This document shows positions 8,824-15,883 of a stretch of DNA of 35,858 nucleotides, piece after piece. A program made the position numbers and the translations under genes. The stretch's first letter is position 1; every line of letters starts with the position of its first letter. Source of the DNA: Nitrospirota bacterium (lineage in GTDB: Bacteria; Nitrospirota; Thermodesulfovibrionia; SZUA-242). The stretch covers positions 1 to 35,858 of the forward strand of contig QJVM01000118.1 in NCBI GenBank assembly GCA_003235715.1, given 5' to 3'. The notes under the pieces are model-generated. The model was not told the origin of the DNA. It saw only the letters and a program-made list of their open reading frames with translations, and ran no database searches.

Positions 8824-10050
8824 GTGGTGGGTCTTCTCCTTGTCTTGTTCGCACCGGCGCCGGTTTCGGCCGCCCCGTCCCCGGCGGCGGCCATTGTTAC
8901 GAACAATGCGTTCCTTCTCAGCCTGACTCCGGATATATCCCGGGAAGGCGTCCGGGTCCACAGCCTGGTCGGATATCTCCCGGCCGGGACGGTCATTTCG
9001 GTAGGGGAGGAACGCGTCATCAACAACCTGACCCGGGGCGAGGAGGAGACCTACAGTGCCGTCGTGTCCGAAACGGGATTTTCGGGTCTGCTTCGGAGTG
9101 ACCTTTTCGTACGGGTGAACCGCAGGCCCCTCGTGGTGTCCACGGCGAGTTACGATATCCCTATCCACCAGCCCAATGCCACCCTTTCTTCTCCTCGCAT
9201 ACGCTTTCACCTCGGACGTTTTGACGGCAATTACCTGGAGATTACGGGAGAGTCGGAAGAAGGATTTTATGACGTCCTCCTTGACCGGACAAGCCCCTCC
9301 CCCACATTGCCCGCTACGGAAGCCGGCCGTCTGAAGAAGTCCTACGAAAGACAGGGGCAGGTGTCCATCGTCCGGCCGGGCTCGGGGGAGGAACTGGTGG
9401 AGTCGTTCGCTTTATGGCAGGAGGGCTCCCCGATCGTGGACCGTTCTCTGGCTCCAGTTCTGGATACCCTCAGCGAAAGGGCGGACAAGGAGGTCCAGAC
9501 CATCAAGGCGTTCCTGGGCGACATAAACAACCTCCAGTGCGTCCTCGCCTCCAGCGCCAACGGAGAGGTGGGATTCAAGGTGTTTTCCAACGGATTTTCC
9601 GTGAACCTCGACGTGGCGCTGAAGGAGGCAAACATGAAGTACGGCATCGCGACCCGTAAACTCCTGGAAGGTTCAAAGGAAACCCTGTATACCGACTTGA
9701 GCGTGATCCGATGCAACGGCCTGCAGCCGGAACGGCTGCTCCGCTTCACGCTTCAGGAAGGCCTGTTTTCCCTGGAACGTCGGATGTCCGTCAGACTCGA
9801 AGATCTCGAGGCCTCCCGTTCACCGTGGGTCACGACCTTACAGGGAAGCGAGGTCCCCAACAAGATGGTTCGCATCAGCGGATGGCCGGAATACAACCAG
9901 ATGCTCAGGGAGTTGGATCGCCTCGCCATGGGCGGCGCGGGATATCTGAGCACCCTCCCGGGCCGGAAGAGAATGCTCCTTCTGAATTACATCCTCTCGA
10001 GGATCGCCTATTTCGAATATCGGGACCTGGTGACCAACGACGGCTTGTAA
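8824..10050 (+). CDS. Secreted protein of unknown function
   Basis: I do not recognise a family. The frame encodes a hydrophobic signal-like segment (VVGLLLVLFAPAPVSA) with a plausible cleavage site VSA-A, then about 390 soluble residues. A stretch around YLPAGTVISVGEE to GFSGLLRSDLFV resembles an SH3-like beta barrel, a weak impression only. The start is unclear. GTG at 8824 leaves the basic n-region RRRVLFLR outside the protein. A TTG at 8746, overlapping the lipoprotein gene and preceded by GGGAGA, would include it and give 434 residues. Either way it is closely linked to the lipoprotein gene, suggesting co-transcription and an envelope role. It converges on the MinD-like gene. Confidence 0.7.
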   Translation: MVGLLLVLFAPAPVSAAPSPAAAIVTNNAFLLSLTPDISREGVRVHSLVGYLPAGTVISVGEERVINNLTRGEEETYSAVVSETGFSGLLRSDLFVRVNRRPLVVSTASYDIPIHQPNATLSSPRIRFHLGRFDGNYLEITGESEEGFYDVLLDRTSPSPTLPATEAGRLKKSYERQGQVSIVRPGSGEELVESFALWQEGSPIVDRSLAPVLDTLSERADKEVQTIKAFLGDINNLQCVLASSANGEVGFKVFSNGFSVNLDVALKEANMKYGIATRKLLEGSKETLYTDLSVIRCNGLQPERLLRFTLQEGLFSLERRMSVRLEDLEASRSPWVTTLQGSEVPNKMVRISGWPEYNQMLRELDRLAMGGAGYLSTLPGRKRMLLLNYILSRIAYFEYRDLVTNDGL

Positions 10051-10107
10051 CCACGGGCAGGGAGGGGATGGCCGACCGAGGGCCGGTACGGGGCCCGTCG
10101 CAAGAAC

Positions 10108-11688
10108 TCAGGGAACCTTACGTCCGTGAAGAGCGATACTGAGACGACGTTCGAGTTTGAGGCGCTCCTTCTTAATCTTCAGGACCCGCTCCATGAGTTC
10201 GTCCACCGCCGCTTCCTGGTCCTTAAGATGGTCGATGCTTTCAATCATCTCGTCCACGGTAAAGAGAAGCGGTTCGCTCATGTCCTTTCCGAAGCGGTCC
10301 CGGTACGCCTCCCGGACGATATGCACGAACTTCTTGAACTCGGTTTCATCCAGCAGGTCGGACTTGAGGTCGTTGGACAGGAGCTTCCGTAGATTGTAGA
10401 CGGACCTTTGGTATCTCTTGCGAAACGCGCTGTTCAGGGTTTCGAAGAGCCACTCGAGCCGGGTCTCGGAAGACCCCCTGTCCTCAAGAAGCTTCAGGAA
10501 CATATCCTCCACATCCCGGATGGGCTTGTGAAAACGTTTCTCGAAAGCGGAGTCGATGACAAAACTGAGCTCCATCAGGCCTGCCTCAGAAACCTCCTCC
10601 TGATTGAGAACATCGTAAAGGAGCGTCTTCGGGTCGACCGCGCTCCTCTTGAAACGGTTGGTGAAGGCCTCCTCCAGGGCGCGCACGGCCTTGCGCGAAT
10701 CCTGTTCATCCGCCTCTTCACGGGTGACCCGTTTGACCACGGCGGCCACCAGATTCTCAAGGCTCTCCCCTTCAATGCCCGTCCTTCCCGGCCGGGTTCC
10801 CGTACGCATTCCGTCACGGACCGAGGGCGCTCCTTCCCGGTTCGCGCTGACGACCTGTTTCCAGTATCGACTGAACCGGCCGGTCCCGAGCAGTCCGTAG
10901 GTCGATTCAAGGGCCTCTGCCAGGGCATTGAAACACAGGCTTGCGCGGGCCTGGGGCTTGGTCAGGGTCACAGGGTTTTGTTCGATCACGGAGGCCACGA
11001 TGGAGCGGTCCAGCACGACCCGGCCGAGCAGGTCGGCGTTCAGTTCGAGATAGCGGCTCAAAGCCTTGTTGAACTGATTGAAGATGGCCAGGCTGTCCTC
11101 CCGGTTCTGGACCAGGTTCGTGACCGCATAGATCTTCCCCTCATAACCCCGTTCCTTGAGGACCTTCATCAGATTGTAGGAATCGGTAAGACTGGTCGGT
11201 TCCGGAGTGATGACCAGCAGCGTTTCCGGGGCCGAAAGGACAAACGCGGTTACACTTTCCGAGATCCCGGATGAGGTATCGATCAGGATATAGTCATACC
11301 GCTGTTCAAGTTCCTCGATGGCCGTCAGCAGGGCCTCGGTCTTCTCTGCGTTCAGGTGTCCCAGCTCCGCCACTCCGGCCGCACCGGGCACAATGGTGAT
11401 CCCGCCCGGTCCCGTAATAAGGATATCCTCCAGAGCCTTTTCTCCTGAAAGGAAGTGCTCCAGCGTGAACAGGGGCCTGCGCCCCGTAATGATATTGATA
11501 TTGGCCAGGCCTATGTCGGCATCAAAGACGCAGACCCGCCGGCCGAAACGGGTCAAGGCAATGGCGAGGTTGGCGCAGATGTTCGTCTTTCCCACCCCGC
11601 CCTTACCGCTGGTCACGGCAAGAACCCGGGCCGTGCCCTCGTTCCATCGGGGACTGTCCGAGCTGACGTTTGAGGTTAGCGGGTCCAT
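10108..11688 (-). CDS. MinD/FlhG-like ParA-family ATPase with a C-terminal array of 40-residue repeats
   Basis: Residues 20-270 form a deviant-Walker-A ATPase: TSGKGGVGKT (26-35, signature Lys29), DADIGLANINIITG, and DYILIDTSSGIS. The second motif resembles FlhG/YlxH more than plasmid ParA, but the FlhG N-terminal FlhF-activating helix is not evident. After a linker (about 285-310), residues 341-480 hold four repeats starting exactly at 341, 381, 421 and 461. Each opens A(F/Y)xxR(F/Y), as in AFTNRF, AFEKRF, AFRKRY and AYRDRF, and most carry a hydrophobic pair some 15 residues later. The tail is a coiled coil ending KERLKLERRLSIAL. Such ATPases position flagella, pili or other cargo. The repeats may bind that cargo. 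No flagellar genes are nearby. Confidence 0.85.
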   Translation of the reverse strand: MDPLTSNVSSDSPRWNEGTARVLAVTSGKGGVGKTNICANLAIALTRFGRRVCVFDADIGLANINIITGRRPLFTLEHFLSGEKALEDILITGPGGITIVPGAAGVAELGHLNAEKTEALLTAIEELEQRYDYILIDTSSGISESVTAFVLSAPETLLVITPEPTSLTDSYNLMKVLKERGYEGKIYAVTNLVQNREDSLAIFNQFNKALSRYLELNADLLGRVVLDRSIVASVIEQNPVTLTKPQARASLCFNALAEALESTYGLLGTGRFSRYWKQVVSANREGAPSVRDGMRTGTRPGRTGIEGESLENLVAAVVKRVTREEADEQDSRKAVRALEEAFTNRFKRSAVDPKTLLYDVLNQEEVSEAGLMELSFVIDSAFEKRFHKPIRDVEDMFLKLLEDRGSSETRLEWLFETLNSAFRKRYQRSVYNLRKLLSNDLKSDLLDETEFKKFVHIVREAYRDRFGKDMSEPLLFTVDEMIESIDHLKDQEAAVDELMERVLKIKKERLKLERRLSIALHGRKVP

Positions 11689-11781
11689 GGAGAGTTTGTT
11701 TCCGGATCAGGCCCTGCCTGCCAGTTCTATTTTAGATGAAAACATGGGATCAGACTTCGCTTAAAGGACATTGCTGCCTGC

Positions 11782-11845
11782 ACCTTAAGGTAAAGAATCG
11801 GCACTATAAGGCTAAGCCTTTAATATCAATACTTTTTCAATTGAA
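11782..11845. promoter_or_regulatory. Cluster of three perfect palindromes in the divergent ATPase/J-domain intergenic region
   Basis: ACCTTAAGGT (11782-11791), AAGGCTAAGCCTT (11808-11820) and TTCAATTGAA (11836-11845) are each perfect palindromes within 64 bases. The surrounding stretch is clearly more AT-rich than the genes on either side. The region sits between the start of the MinD-like gene and the promoter of the J-domain gene, so the palindromes are candidate operators for one or both. The regulator is unknown. Confidence 0.4.
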
Positions 11846-11884
11846 TACTGGGGCCTTTGGATAGGGTTATGATGGTCTGAACCC

Positions 11885-11913
11885 TTGGTGACCCGCGCCC
11901 GGTTGTATATAAT
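11885..11913 (+). promoter_or_regulatory. Promoter of the J-domain gene
   Basis: TTGGTG (11885-11890), a 17-base spacer and TATAAT (11908-11913) form a good sigma-70-type promoter. Transcription would begin near 11920, about 55 bases before the preferred TTG start. This rules out the in-frame GTG at 11888 as the translation start. Confidence 0.6.
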
Positions 11914-11974
11914 TTGCAAACAAGCGTGTCCGGTTGTCGGCGATCGTCATGGGGTACCGCCGGTTCGGAGAGAA

Positions 11975-12766
11975 TTGCGTCTGCAACTTATGGTCAAGGA
12001 AGACGAACTGCTTAAGGCCTGCGAGGTCCTCTTCGGAGAGGGCCTTTTCGTATCCCGCCAATGTCTCAAAGACCTGCGGGTCTCGGGGGTGAAAACCGCC
12101 TACCGGAAGCGGGCCCGGGAAACCCATCCGGACGTCAACCTCCCGGAAGCCGGCATTCGGGGTTCCGCAGGCGCCTTCGTCCGGGTCCGGGAGGCCTACG
12201 AAAGACTGGTGGCGTATGTGGCCGAGCACGCAGACGTTCCGGAACCGCGAACCCTGCGCGATCGTCCGCCCCGCGGACCCCGCTCACAGGCGACCGATTA
12301 CGGAGAGTCCCTTCTCCGGCCCCGCCGTGCACACCATTCACCGGTCGGGACAGAAACCTTCCGCGGTCCCATTCCCCGTCGCCGCCTGCCCCTGGGGCAC
12401 TATCTTTACTTTAGTGGTCGCGTGGACTGGGCCACGGTCGTTCAGGCCGTGGGCTGGCAAATGATCCAGCGGCCCCGCGTCGGGGAGTTGGCCAGCCGGG
12501 TGGGATGGCTGACCAATCGCGACGTTCAGCGTATTATCAGAAAAGGGCGGGTCGTGGAACGTTTTGGTGAAGGCGCGGTACGGCTCGGGCTTCTCAGTGA
12601 AAACCAGGTCAAGGCCCTCCTCATCATGCAGGAAGGCCGGCAGCGGAGACTCGGCGAGTATTTCGTGGAACTGGGGCTGTTCACATCGGGAGAAATGGAA
12701 TGGTTCGTGCGGGAATGTTCGGCCCACAACGAAAGCCTGGGCCGGCCCTCTGCGCCGACCTCATGA
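11975..12766 (+). CDS. J-domain protein with three C-terminal helical repeats
   Basis: The start is probably TTG at 11975, preceded by GGAG, with ATG at 11990 (258 residues) as the alternative. Numbering from the ATG, residues 33-72 contain a J-domain core, YRKRARETHPDVN, with the HPD tripeptide at 46-48 that stimulates DnaK ATPase. A basic, proline-rich linker (about 85-130) follows. The C-terminal part has three related segments at 165, 193 and 222, GELASRVGWLTNRDV, GEGAVRLGLLSENQV and GEYFVELGLFTSGEM, about 28-29 residues apart. They resemble the short helical units at the N-terminus of type II secretion/pilus ATPases. The zinc-finger and substrate domains of DnaJ are absent, so this is a specialised co-chaperone. 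It is divergent from the MinD-like gene. Confidence 0.78.
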   Translation: MRLQLMVKEDELLKACEVLFGEGLFVSRQCLKDLRVSGVKTAYRKRARETHPDVNLPEAGIRGSAGAFVRVREAYERLVAYVAEHADVPEPRTLRDRPPRGPRSQATDYGESLLRPRRAHHSPVGTETFRGPIPRRRLPLGHYLYFSGRVDWATVVQAVGWQMIQRPRVGELASRVGWLTNRDVQRIIRKGRVVERFGEGAVRLGLLSENQVKALLIMQEGRQRRLGEYFVELGLFTSGEMEWFVRECSAHNESLGRPSAPTS

Positions 12767-12847
12767 CCCCGGATCCTCCTGGGATTGGGTAATCGGATAC
12801 GTTGCCGGACGCGTCCCTGGCTTGTTGCGCGGAGGAATCCGACCGGG

Positions 12848-12865
12848 CTCATGGCCCGCCATGAG
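12848..12865. promoter_or_regulatory. Perfect 18-base inverted repeat upstream of the ornithine cyclodeaminase gene
   Basis: CTCATGGC-CC-GCCATGAG is an 8-bp perfect inverted repeat with a two-base centre, 69 bases before the ATG at 12935. It lies in the otherwise featureless 168-base gap after the J-domain gene. It could be an operator or, as RNA, a leader hairpin. It does not resemble an ArgR box. Confidence 0.35.
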
Positions 12866-12934
12866 AGGCCTGCGCCGGTCATGTCGCGGGCCGGGCCATA
12901 TCGTACGTCCATCCCCTGGATTGGAGGTCCGTAC

Positions 12935-14155
12935 ATGTTCGTCGAAACCGTACTTCTTGAAGGCCACCTTCTGGACTCCCATACCCTTTCCAAGATTCTC
13001 GACCAAATTCTGCGGCAGGGCGGGCAGTACGAGCTCATGGAGCTGAGCGTGGGCCGCCGCCGTCAAGACCCGACACGGGCCAAGCTTTTCCTGAGGACCG
13101 ACACGCGCGAACGAATGAAAGATCTCGTGACCTATGTCCGGCAACAGGGGGGAGAAGTCGCGGAGCCCCGCGACGTAACGTTGAGCCCTGCGCCCGCAGA
13201 GGGCGTTTTTCCGGACGACTTCTATTCCACAACCAATCTCGAAACATGGGTCCAGGTCTCGGGTGAGGAGATACAGGTGGCCGGTGAAGCCATGGACCTG
13301 GGCATTCGCGTCAACCTGTCGAACCGGACCGCAGAATCCGTGCCCATGGACCAGGTCCGGAAGGGGGACCTGTACGTCTGTGGTTCGGACGGAATTCGCA
13401 TCGTCCCCCTTCTCAAATCCGCTGAGGCCCGGGCCCGGGAGGCTTTCGGTTTCATGCAGAGCGAGGTATCCGCAGAAAAGCCCCGCCTGCTGGCCATCCG
13501 GCAGGTCGCAGACGCTCTGAAGGAATGCCACGGAGGAGGAGGAAGAAACCTCCTCGTGCTCGGACCGGCCGTGGTCCACTCAGGCGCCGTGGCCTCGGTC
13601 AGCCGCATGCTGGAGACCGGAATCTTCCATCTCCTTTTTGGCGGCAATGCCGTCGCCGTCCACGATATCGAATGGGCCCTGTTCGGAACATCCCTGGGCG
13701 TCAATATTGAAACGGGCGAGCCCGTACCTGCCGGCCACCGTCATCATCTCCGCGCCATCAACACGGTGCGCGCCGCGGGCGGCATTCGGCAGGCGGTGGA
13801 AAAGGGAATCGTAACCCGGGGCATCATGTATACGGCCGTCCGGAAAAACGTGGATGTTCTGCTGGCCGGGTCGGTCCGGGATGACGGCCCCCTTCCCGAG
13901 GTGGTCACGGATATCCTGCAGGCCAAGAAGATGATGCGTTCCAGGCTGGCGGGCGTTGGCGTCGCCGTCATGGCGGCCACCGCTCTCCATGCCATCGCCA
14001 CGGGAAACATGCTCCCCGCCCGCGTCCGGACCTTCTGCGTGGACATCAACCCCGGCACCGTGGTCAAACTCATGGACCGGGGCTCCTCCCAGACGGTTCC
14101 CATTGTCATGGACTGCGAATCCTTCTTTCACGAACTGGTGGGTCATCTGACGTGA
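12935..14155 (+). CDS. Ornithine cyclodeaminase, TIGR00300 (LOR/SDH) family; AgrE C-terminal-half homolog
   Basis: A 406-residue member of the family once labelled LOR/SDH. An archaeal member and the C-terminal half of cyanobacterial AgrE are known to convert ornithine to proline plus ammonia using NAD. The N-terminal 100 residues (ETVLLEGHLLDSHTLSKIL) match the small leading domain. The C-terminal Rossmann-like part has LLFGGNAVAVHDIEWALFG, GHRHHLRAINTVRAAGG and LAGSVRDDGPLPEV. The ATG is fixed by GGAGGT seven bases upstream. Its stop overlaps the start of the arginine dihydrolase gene (GTGA), so the two are translationally coupled. PutA, which consumes proline, is encoded nearby on the other strand. 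The functional call rests on family and context. Confidence 0.85.
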   Translation: MFVETVLLEGHLLDSHTLSKILDQILRQGGQYELMELSVGRRRQDPTRAKLFLRTDTRERMKDLVTYVRQQGGEVAEPRDVTLSPAPAEGVFPDDFYSTTNLETWVQVSGEEIQVAGEAMDLGIRVNLSNRTAESVPMDQVRKGDLYVCGSDGIRIVPLLKSAEARAREAFGFMQSEVSAEKPRLLAIRQVADALKECHGGGGRNLLVLGPAVVHSGAVASVSRMLETGIFHLLFGGNAVAVHDIEWALFGTSLGVNIETGEPVPAGHRHHLRAINTVRAAGGIRQAVEKGIVTRGIMYTAVRKNVDVLLAGSVRDDGPLPEVVTDILQAKKMMRSRLAGVGVAVMAATALHAIATGNMLPARVRTFCVDINPGTVVKLMDRGSSQTVPIVMDCESFFHELVGHLT

Positions 14156-14958
14156 CCACGCCCCGGTTTCTCATGTGCCGGCCCGATTACTACGCGGTCC
14201 GGTATGAAATCAATCCCTGGATGAACCGGCAGGTGCAGCCGAACCACGGTCGAGCCGTGATCCAGTGGGAATCCCTGGTCCGTCTGCTCTCGGTACACCT
14301 GGGGGCCACCGTCAGCCTCCTGCCCCCGCTCGAGCAACAGCCGGATCTCGTGTTTACGGCCAATGCCGGCTTCGTGAGCGGCAAAGTCTTCATCCCCTCC
14401 AGATTCCGCTACCCCCAGCGCCGCGGTGAGGAAGCATGGTTCCGGAAATGGTTTGAGGAAAACGGTTACCAGACCCGTGAGCTACCCGGCGAGGCCTTCT
14501 TTGAAGGGTTCGGAGATGCCCTGCCCTTTAACGGGATGGTCTTCGCCGGTTACCGCTTCCGGTCCGACATCCAGGCCCATCGGGAACTTGGAAGGCTGCT
14601 GGACGTTCAGGTCGTTTCCCTGGAGCTGACGGACGACAGGTTCTACCATCTGGATACCTGTTTCTGTCCCCTCGAGACAGGGGATGTTCTCTATTACCCG
14701 CGAGCCTTTGATCGTTACGCAATCGAGGCCATCCGTGGAACCGTGGAGAGGGAGCACCTGATCCCGGTCGATGAGGCGGAGGCGAATTCCTTCTGTTGCA
14801 ACGCCATTAGCGTCAGAACTTCGGTCCTGATGAATACCGGATCCCCCCGGCTGACCGCCCGACTGAACGGCAGGGGATATGAGGTCTTTACGACCGACCT
14901 GTCCGAATTCGTCAAAAGCGGAGGGAGCGCCAAGTGCCTGACCTTGCGCCTCGAGTGA
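14152..14958 (+). CDS. Arginine dihydrolase (AgrE/ArgZ N-terminal-half homolog, amidinotransferase fold)
   Basis: A 268-residue guanidino-group-modifying enzyme. It resembles the N-terminal domain of cyanobacterial ArgZ/AgrE, which hydrolyses arginine to ornithine, CO2 and two ammonia, more closely than plain dimethylargininases. Landmarks are FLMCRPDYY and INPWM (Asn21), VFTANAG (Asn71), FEGFGDAL (Glu118, Asp122), FYHLDTCFCPL (His166, Asp168) and the nucleophile Cys262 in SAKCLTLRLE. Asn71 corresponds to the asparagine I recall as separating dihydrolases from deiminases. The GTG start overlaps the ornithine cyclodeaminase stop by four bases. In AgrE the two activities are fused with this domain first; here they are separate and in the opposite order. 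Dimethylarginine hydrolysis is the main alternative. Confidence 0.82.
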   Translation: MTTPRFLMCRPDYYAVRYEINPWMNRQVQPNHGRAVIQWESLVRLLSVHLGATVSLLPPLEQQPDLVFTANAGFVSGKVFIPSRFRYPQRRGEEAWFRKWFEENGYQTRELPGEAFFEGFGDALPFNGMVFAGYRFRSDIQAHRELGRLLDVQVVSLELTDDRFYHLDTCFCPLETGDVLYYPRAFDRYAIEAIRGTVEREHLIPVDEAEANSFCCNAISVRTSVLMNTGSPRLTARLNGRGYEVFTTDLSEFVKSGGSAKCLTLRLE

Positions 14959-15053
14959 ATGTTTCAAAGCGCCCCCGGCTTTTGGAATTCCGGGCCGCAC
15001 GCTCTCGCTCAGGCCACGAAAGCATTTCCCTGATTTCCCTCGCGAAGAAAGAT

Positions 15054-15087
15054 ACGGCCTGAAAGAACCCGGGCTCTTTCAGGCCGT
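15054..15087 (-). terminator. Intrinsic terminator downstream of the RRM gene
   Basis: ACGGCCTGAAAGA (15054-15066) and TCTTTCAGGCCGT (15075-15087) form a perfect 13-bp stem with an 8-base GC loop. On the minus strand it is followed by ATCTTTCTT, a usable T-tract. On the plus strand no T-run follows, though the hairpin could still slow transcription arriving from the arginine dihydrolase gene. Confidence 0.75.
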
Positions 15088-15142
15088 GCACAGAAGTAAC
15101 AGGCCAGGCCGGAGGTCCTTCCGGCCGGTCAGCCATCCAGTC

Positions 15143-15559
15143 TCAGTAACGCCCGCCTTCGCGGTCCCCGCCACCACGGCGACCGCCTCCAAAGCCTCCA
15201 CGACCGCCGCCACCCCCGCGACCGCCTCCAAAGCCTCCACGACCCCCGCCACCGCCGCGACCGCCTCCGAAGCCTCCACCCCCTCCGCGGCCACCGCCAC
15301 CACCGGGTCGGCTGTCCGTCCGGGGACGGGCTTCGTTCACGTTCATGGTACGGCCCTTGAGTTCCTTGCCATTCAACCCGTCAATGGCCGCCTGCGCTTC
15401 CGCCTTGGCGGGCATTTCCACAAAGCCGAATCCTTTGGAATCCCCCGAATACTTGTCCTTGATCAGCGTGGCCGACTCGATTTGGCCAAAAGGCTCAAAC
15501 GCCTGCCGAAGATCCTCTTCACTCACTTCGTACGACAGATTTCCCACGTAGATTTTCAT
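15143..15559 (-). CDS. Glycine-rich RNA-recognition-motif protein
   Basis: A 138-residue RNA-binding protein of the bacterial Rbp type, which bind single-stranded RNA and are often cold-responsive. A single RRM occupies residues 1-80, with RNP2 IYVGNL at 3-8 and RNP1 KGFGFVEM in the middle. The last 55 residues are almost only Gly and Arg with scattered Phe, built from 13-residue units (GGFGGGRGGGGGR). RGG/FGG-type tails add RNA affinity and can favour condensate formation. The ATG at 15559 is chosen because AAGGAG lies a few bases upstream and the conserved MKIYVGNL start follows; the longer frame to 15601 lacks support. A strong terminator follows the gene. Confidence 0.93.
   Translation of the reverse strand: MKIYVGNLSYEVSEEDLRQAFEPFGQIESATLIKDKYSGDSKGFGFVEMPAKAEAQAAIDGLNGKELKGRTMNVNEARPRTDSRPGGGGGRGGGGGFGGGRGGGGGRGGFGGGRGGGGGRGGFGGGRRGGGDREGGRY
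15181..15297 (-). repeat. Three 39-base tandem repeats encoding the Gly/Arg tail
   Basis: Copies begin at 15181, 15220 and 15259, each opening GACCGCCTCC on the plus strand, with an exact 39-base (13-codon) period. The first two are nearly identical and the third is diverged. They lie inside the RRM gene and keep frame, so copy number can change without breaking the gene. Confidence 0.85.
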
Positions 15560-15787
15560 CTGCTCTCCTTTTTGAAAGATGATATTCCGCACGACCCACA
15601 AAAACCCGACCGCCGTCCGTCATTTATAGTGAGTGTCAACGTCTCTTCGGCTTTCCCGGAATTCCTGCCATGCACGAATCCACGGTCTTACTGGAGCGCG
15701 CTGTCACGATAGAGCCTTCCATACGACCCGGTCCTCCCGCCTGTATGGCTGAAGTATGACCTGTTTTCGGGAATAAAACCCGTTTAT

Positions 15788-15810
15788 CTTATTCGGCCTG
15801 CACGAATAAG
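15788..15810. other. Perfect hairpin next to a terminator, in the 15560-15883 gap
   Basis: CTTATTCG-GCCTGCA-CGAATAAG is an 8-bp perfect stem with a 7-base loop, directly adjoining the larger hairpin at 15810-15850. Together they make a compact structured block upstream of the RRM gene. They could be a double terminator for the small gene at 15884-15970 or part of a small RNA. The rest of the gap (15560-15787) shows no gene; a TTGACA box at 15634-15639 (minus) lacks a -10 at proper spacing. Confidence 0.4.
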
Positions 15811-15850
15811 GAAACAGAGCAGCCCTGGTGAACCCCGGACTGCTCTTTCC
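15810..15850 (-). terminator. Hairpin terminator after the 28-residue small protein gene
   Basis: GGAAA-CA-GAGCAG (15810-15822) pairs with CTGCTC-TTTCC (15840-15850), giving 11 bp with one two-base bulge and a short inner GG-TGAA-CC helix. It begins 34 bases after the small gene's stop. On the minus strand the stem itself ends in TTTCC and is followed by TTATTCG, a weak T-tract, so termination is plausible but not certain. Confidence 0.5.
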
Positions 15851-15883
15851 GTCAGGTGTCTGGCAAAGGAACTCCCTCTGCGG

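Noticed and set aside
11885-11974. GTG at 11888 as the start of the J-domain protein
   Set aside because: It lies within the -35 element of the promoter at 11885-11913, upstream of the expected transcript start.
14152-14958. Plain dimethylargininase (DDAH) assignment
   Set aside because: The motif set, especially INPWM, VFTANAG and AKCLTLR, and the coupled ornithine cyclodeaminase gene fit ArgZ/AgrE better. It is kept as an alternative.
15181-15297. Regular 39-base repeats resembling a CRISPR array
   Set aside because: The copies are directly adjacent with no spacers, and they encode the Gly/Arg tail of the RRM protein in frame.
15623-15639. Promoter for the RRM gene from TTGACA (15634-15639) and TATAAA (15623-15628) on the minus strand
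   Set aside because: The two hexamers are only five bases apart, and neither has a partner at 16-18 bases.
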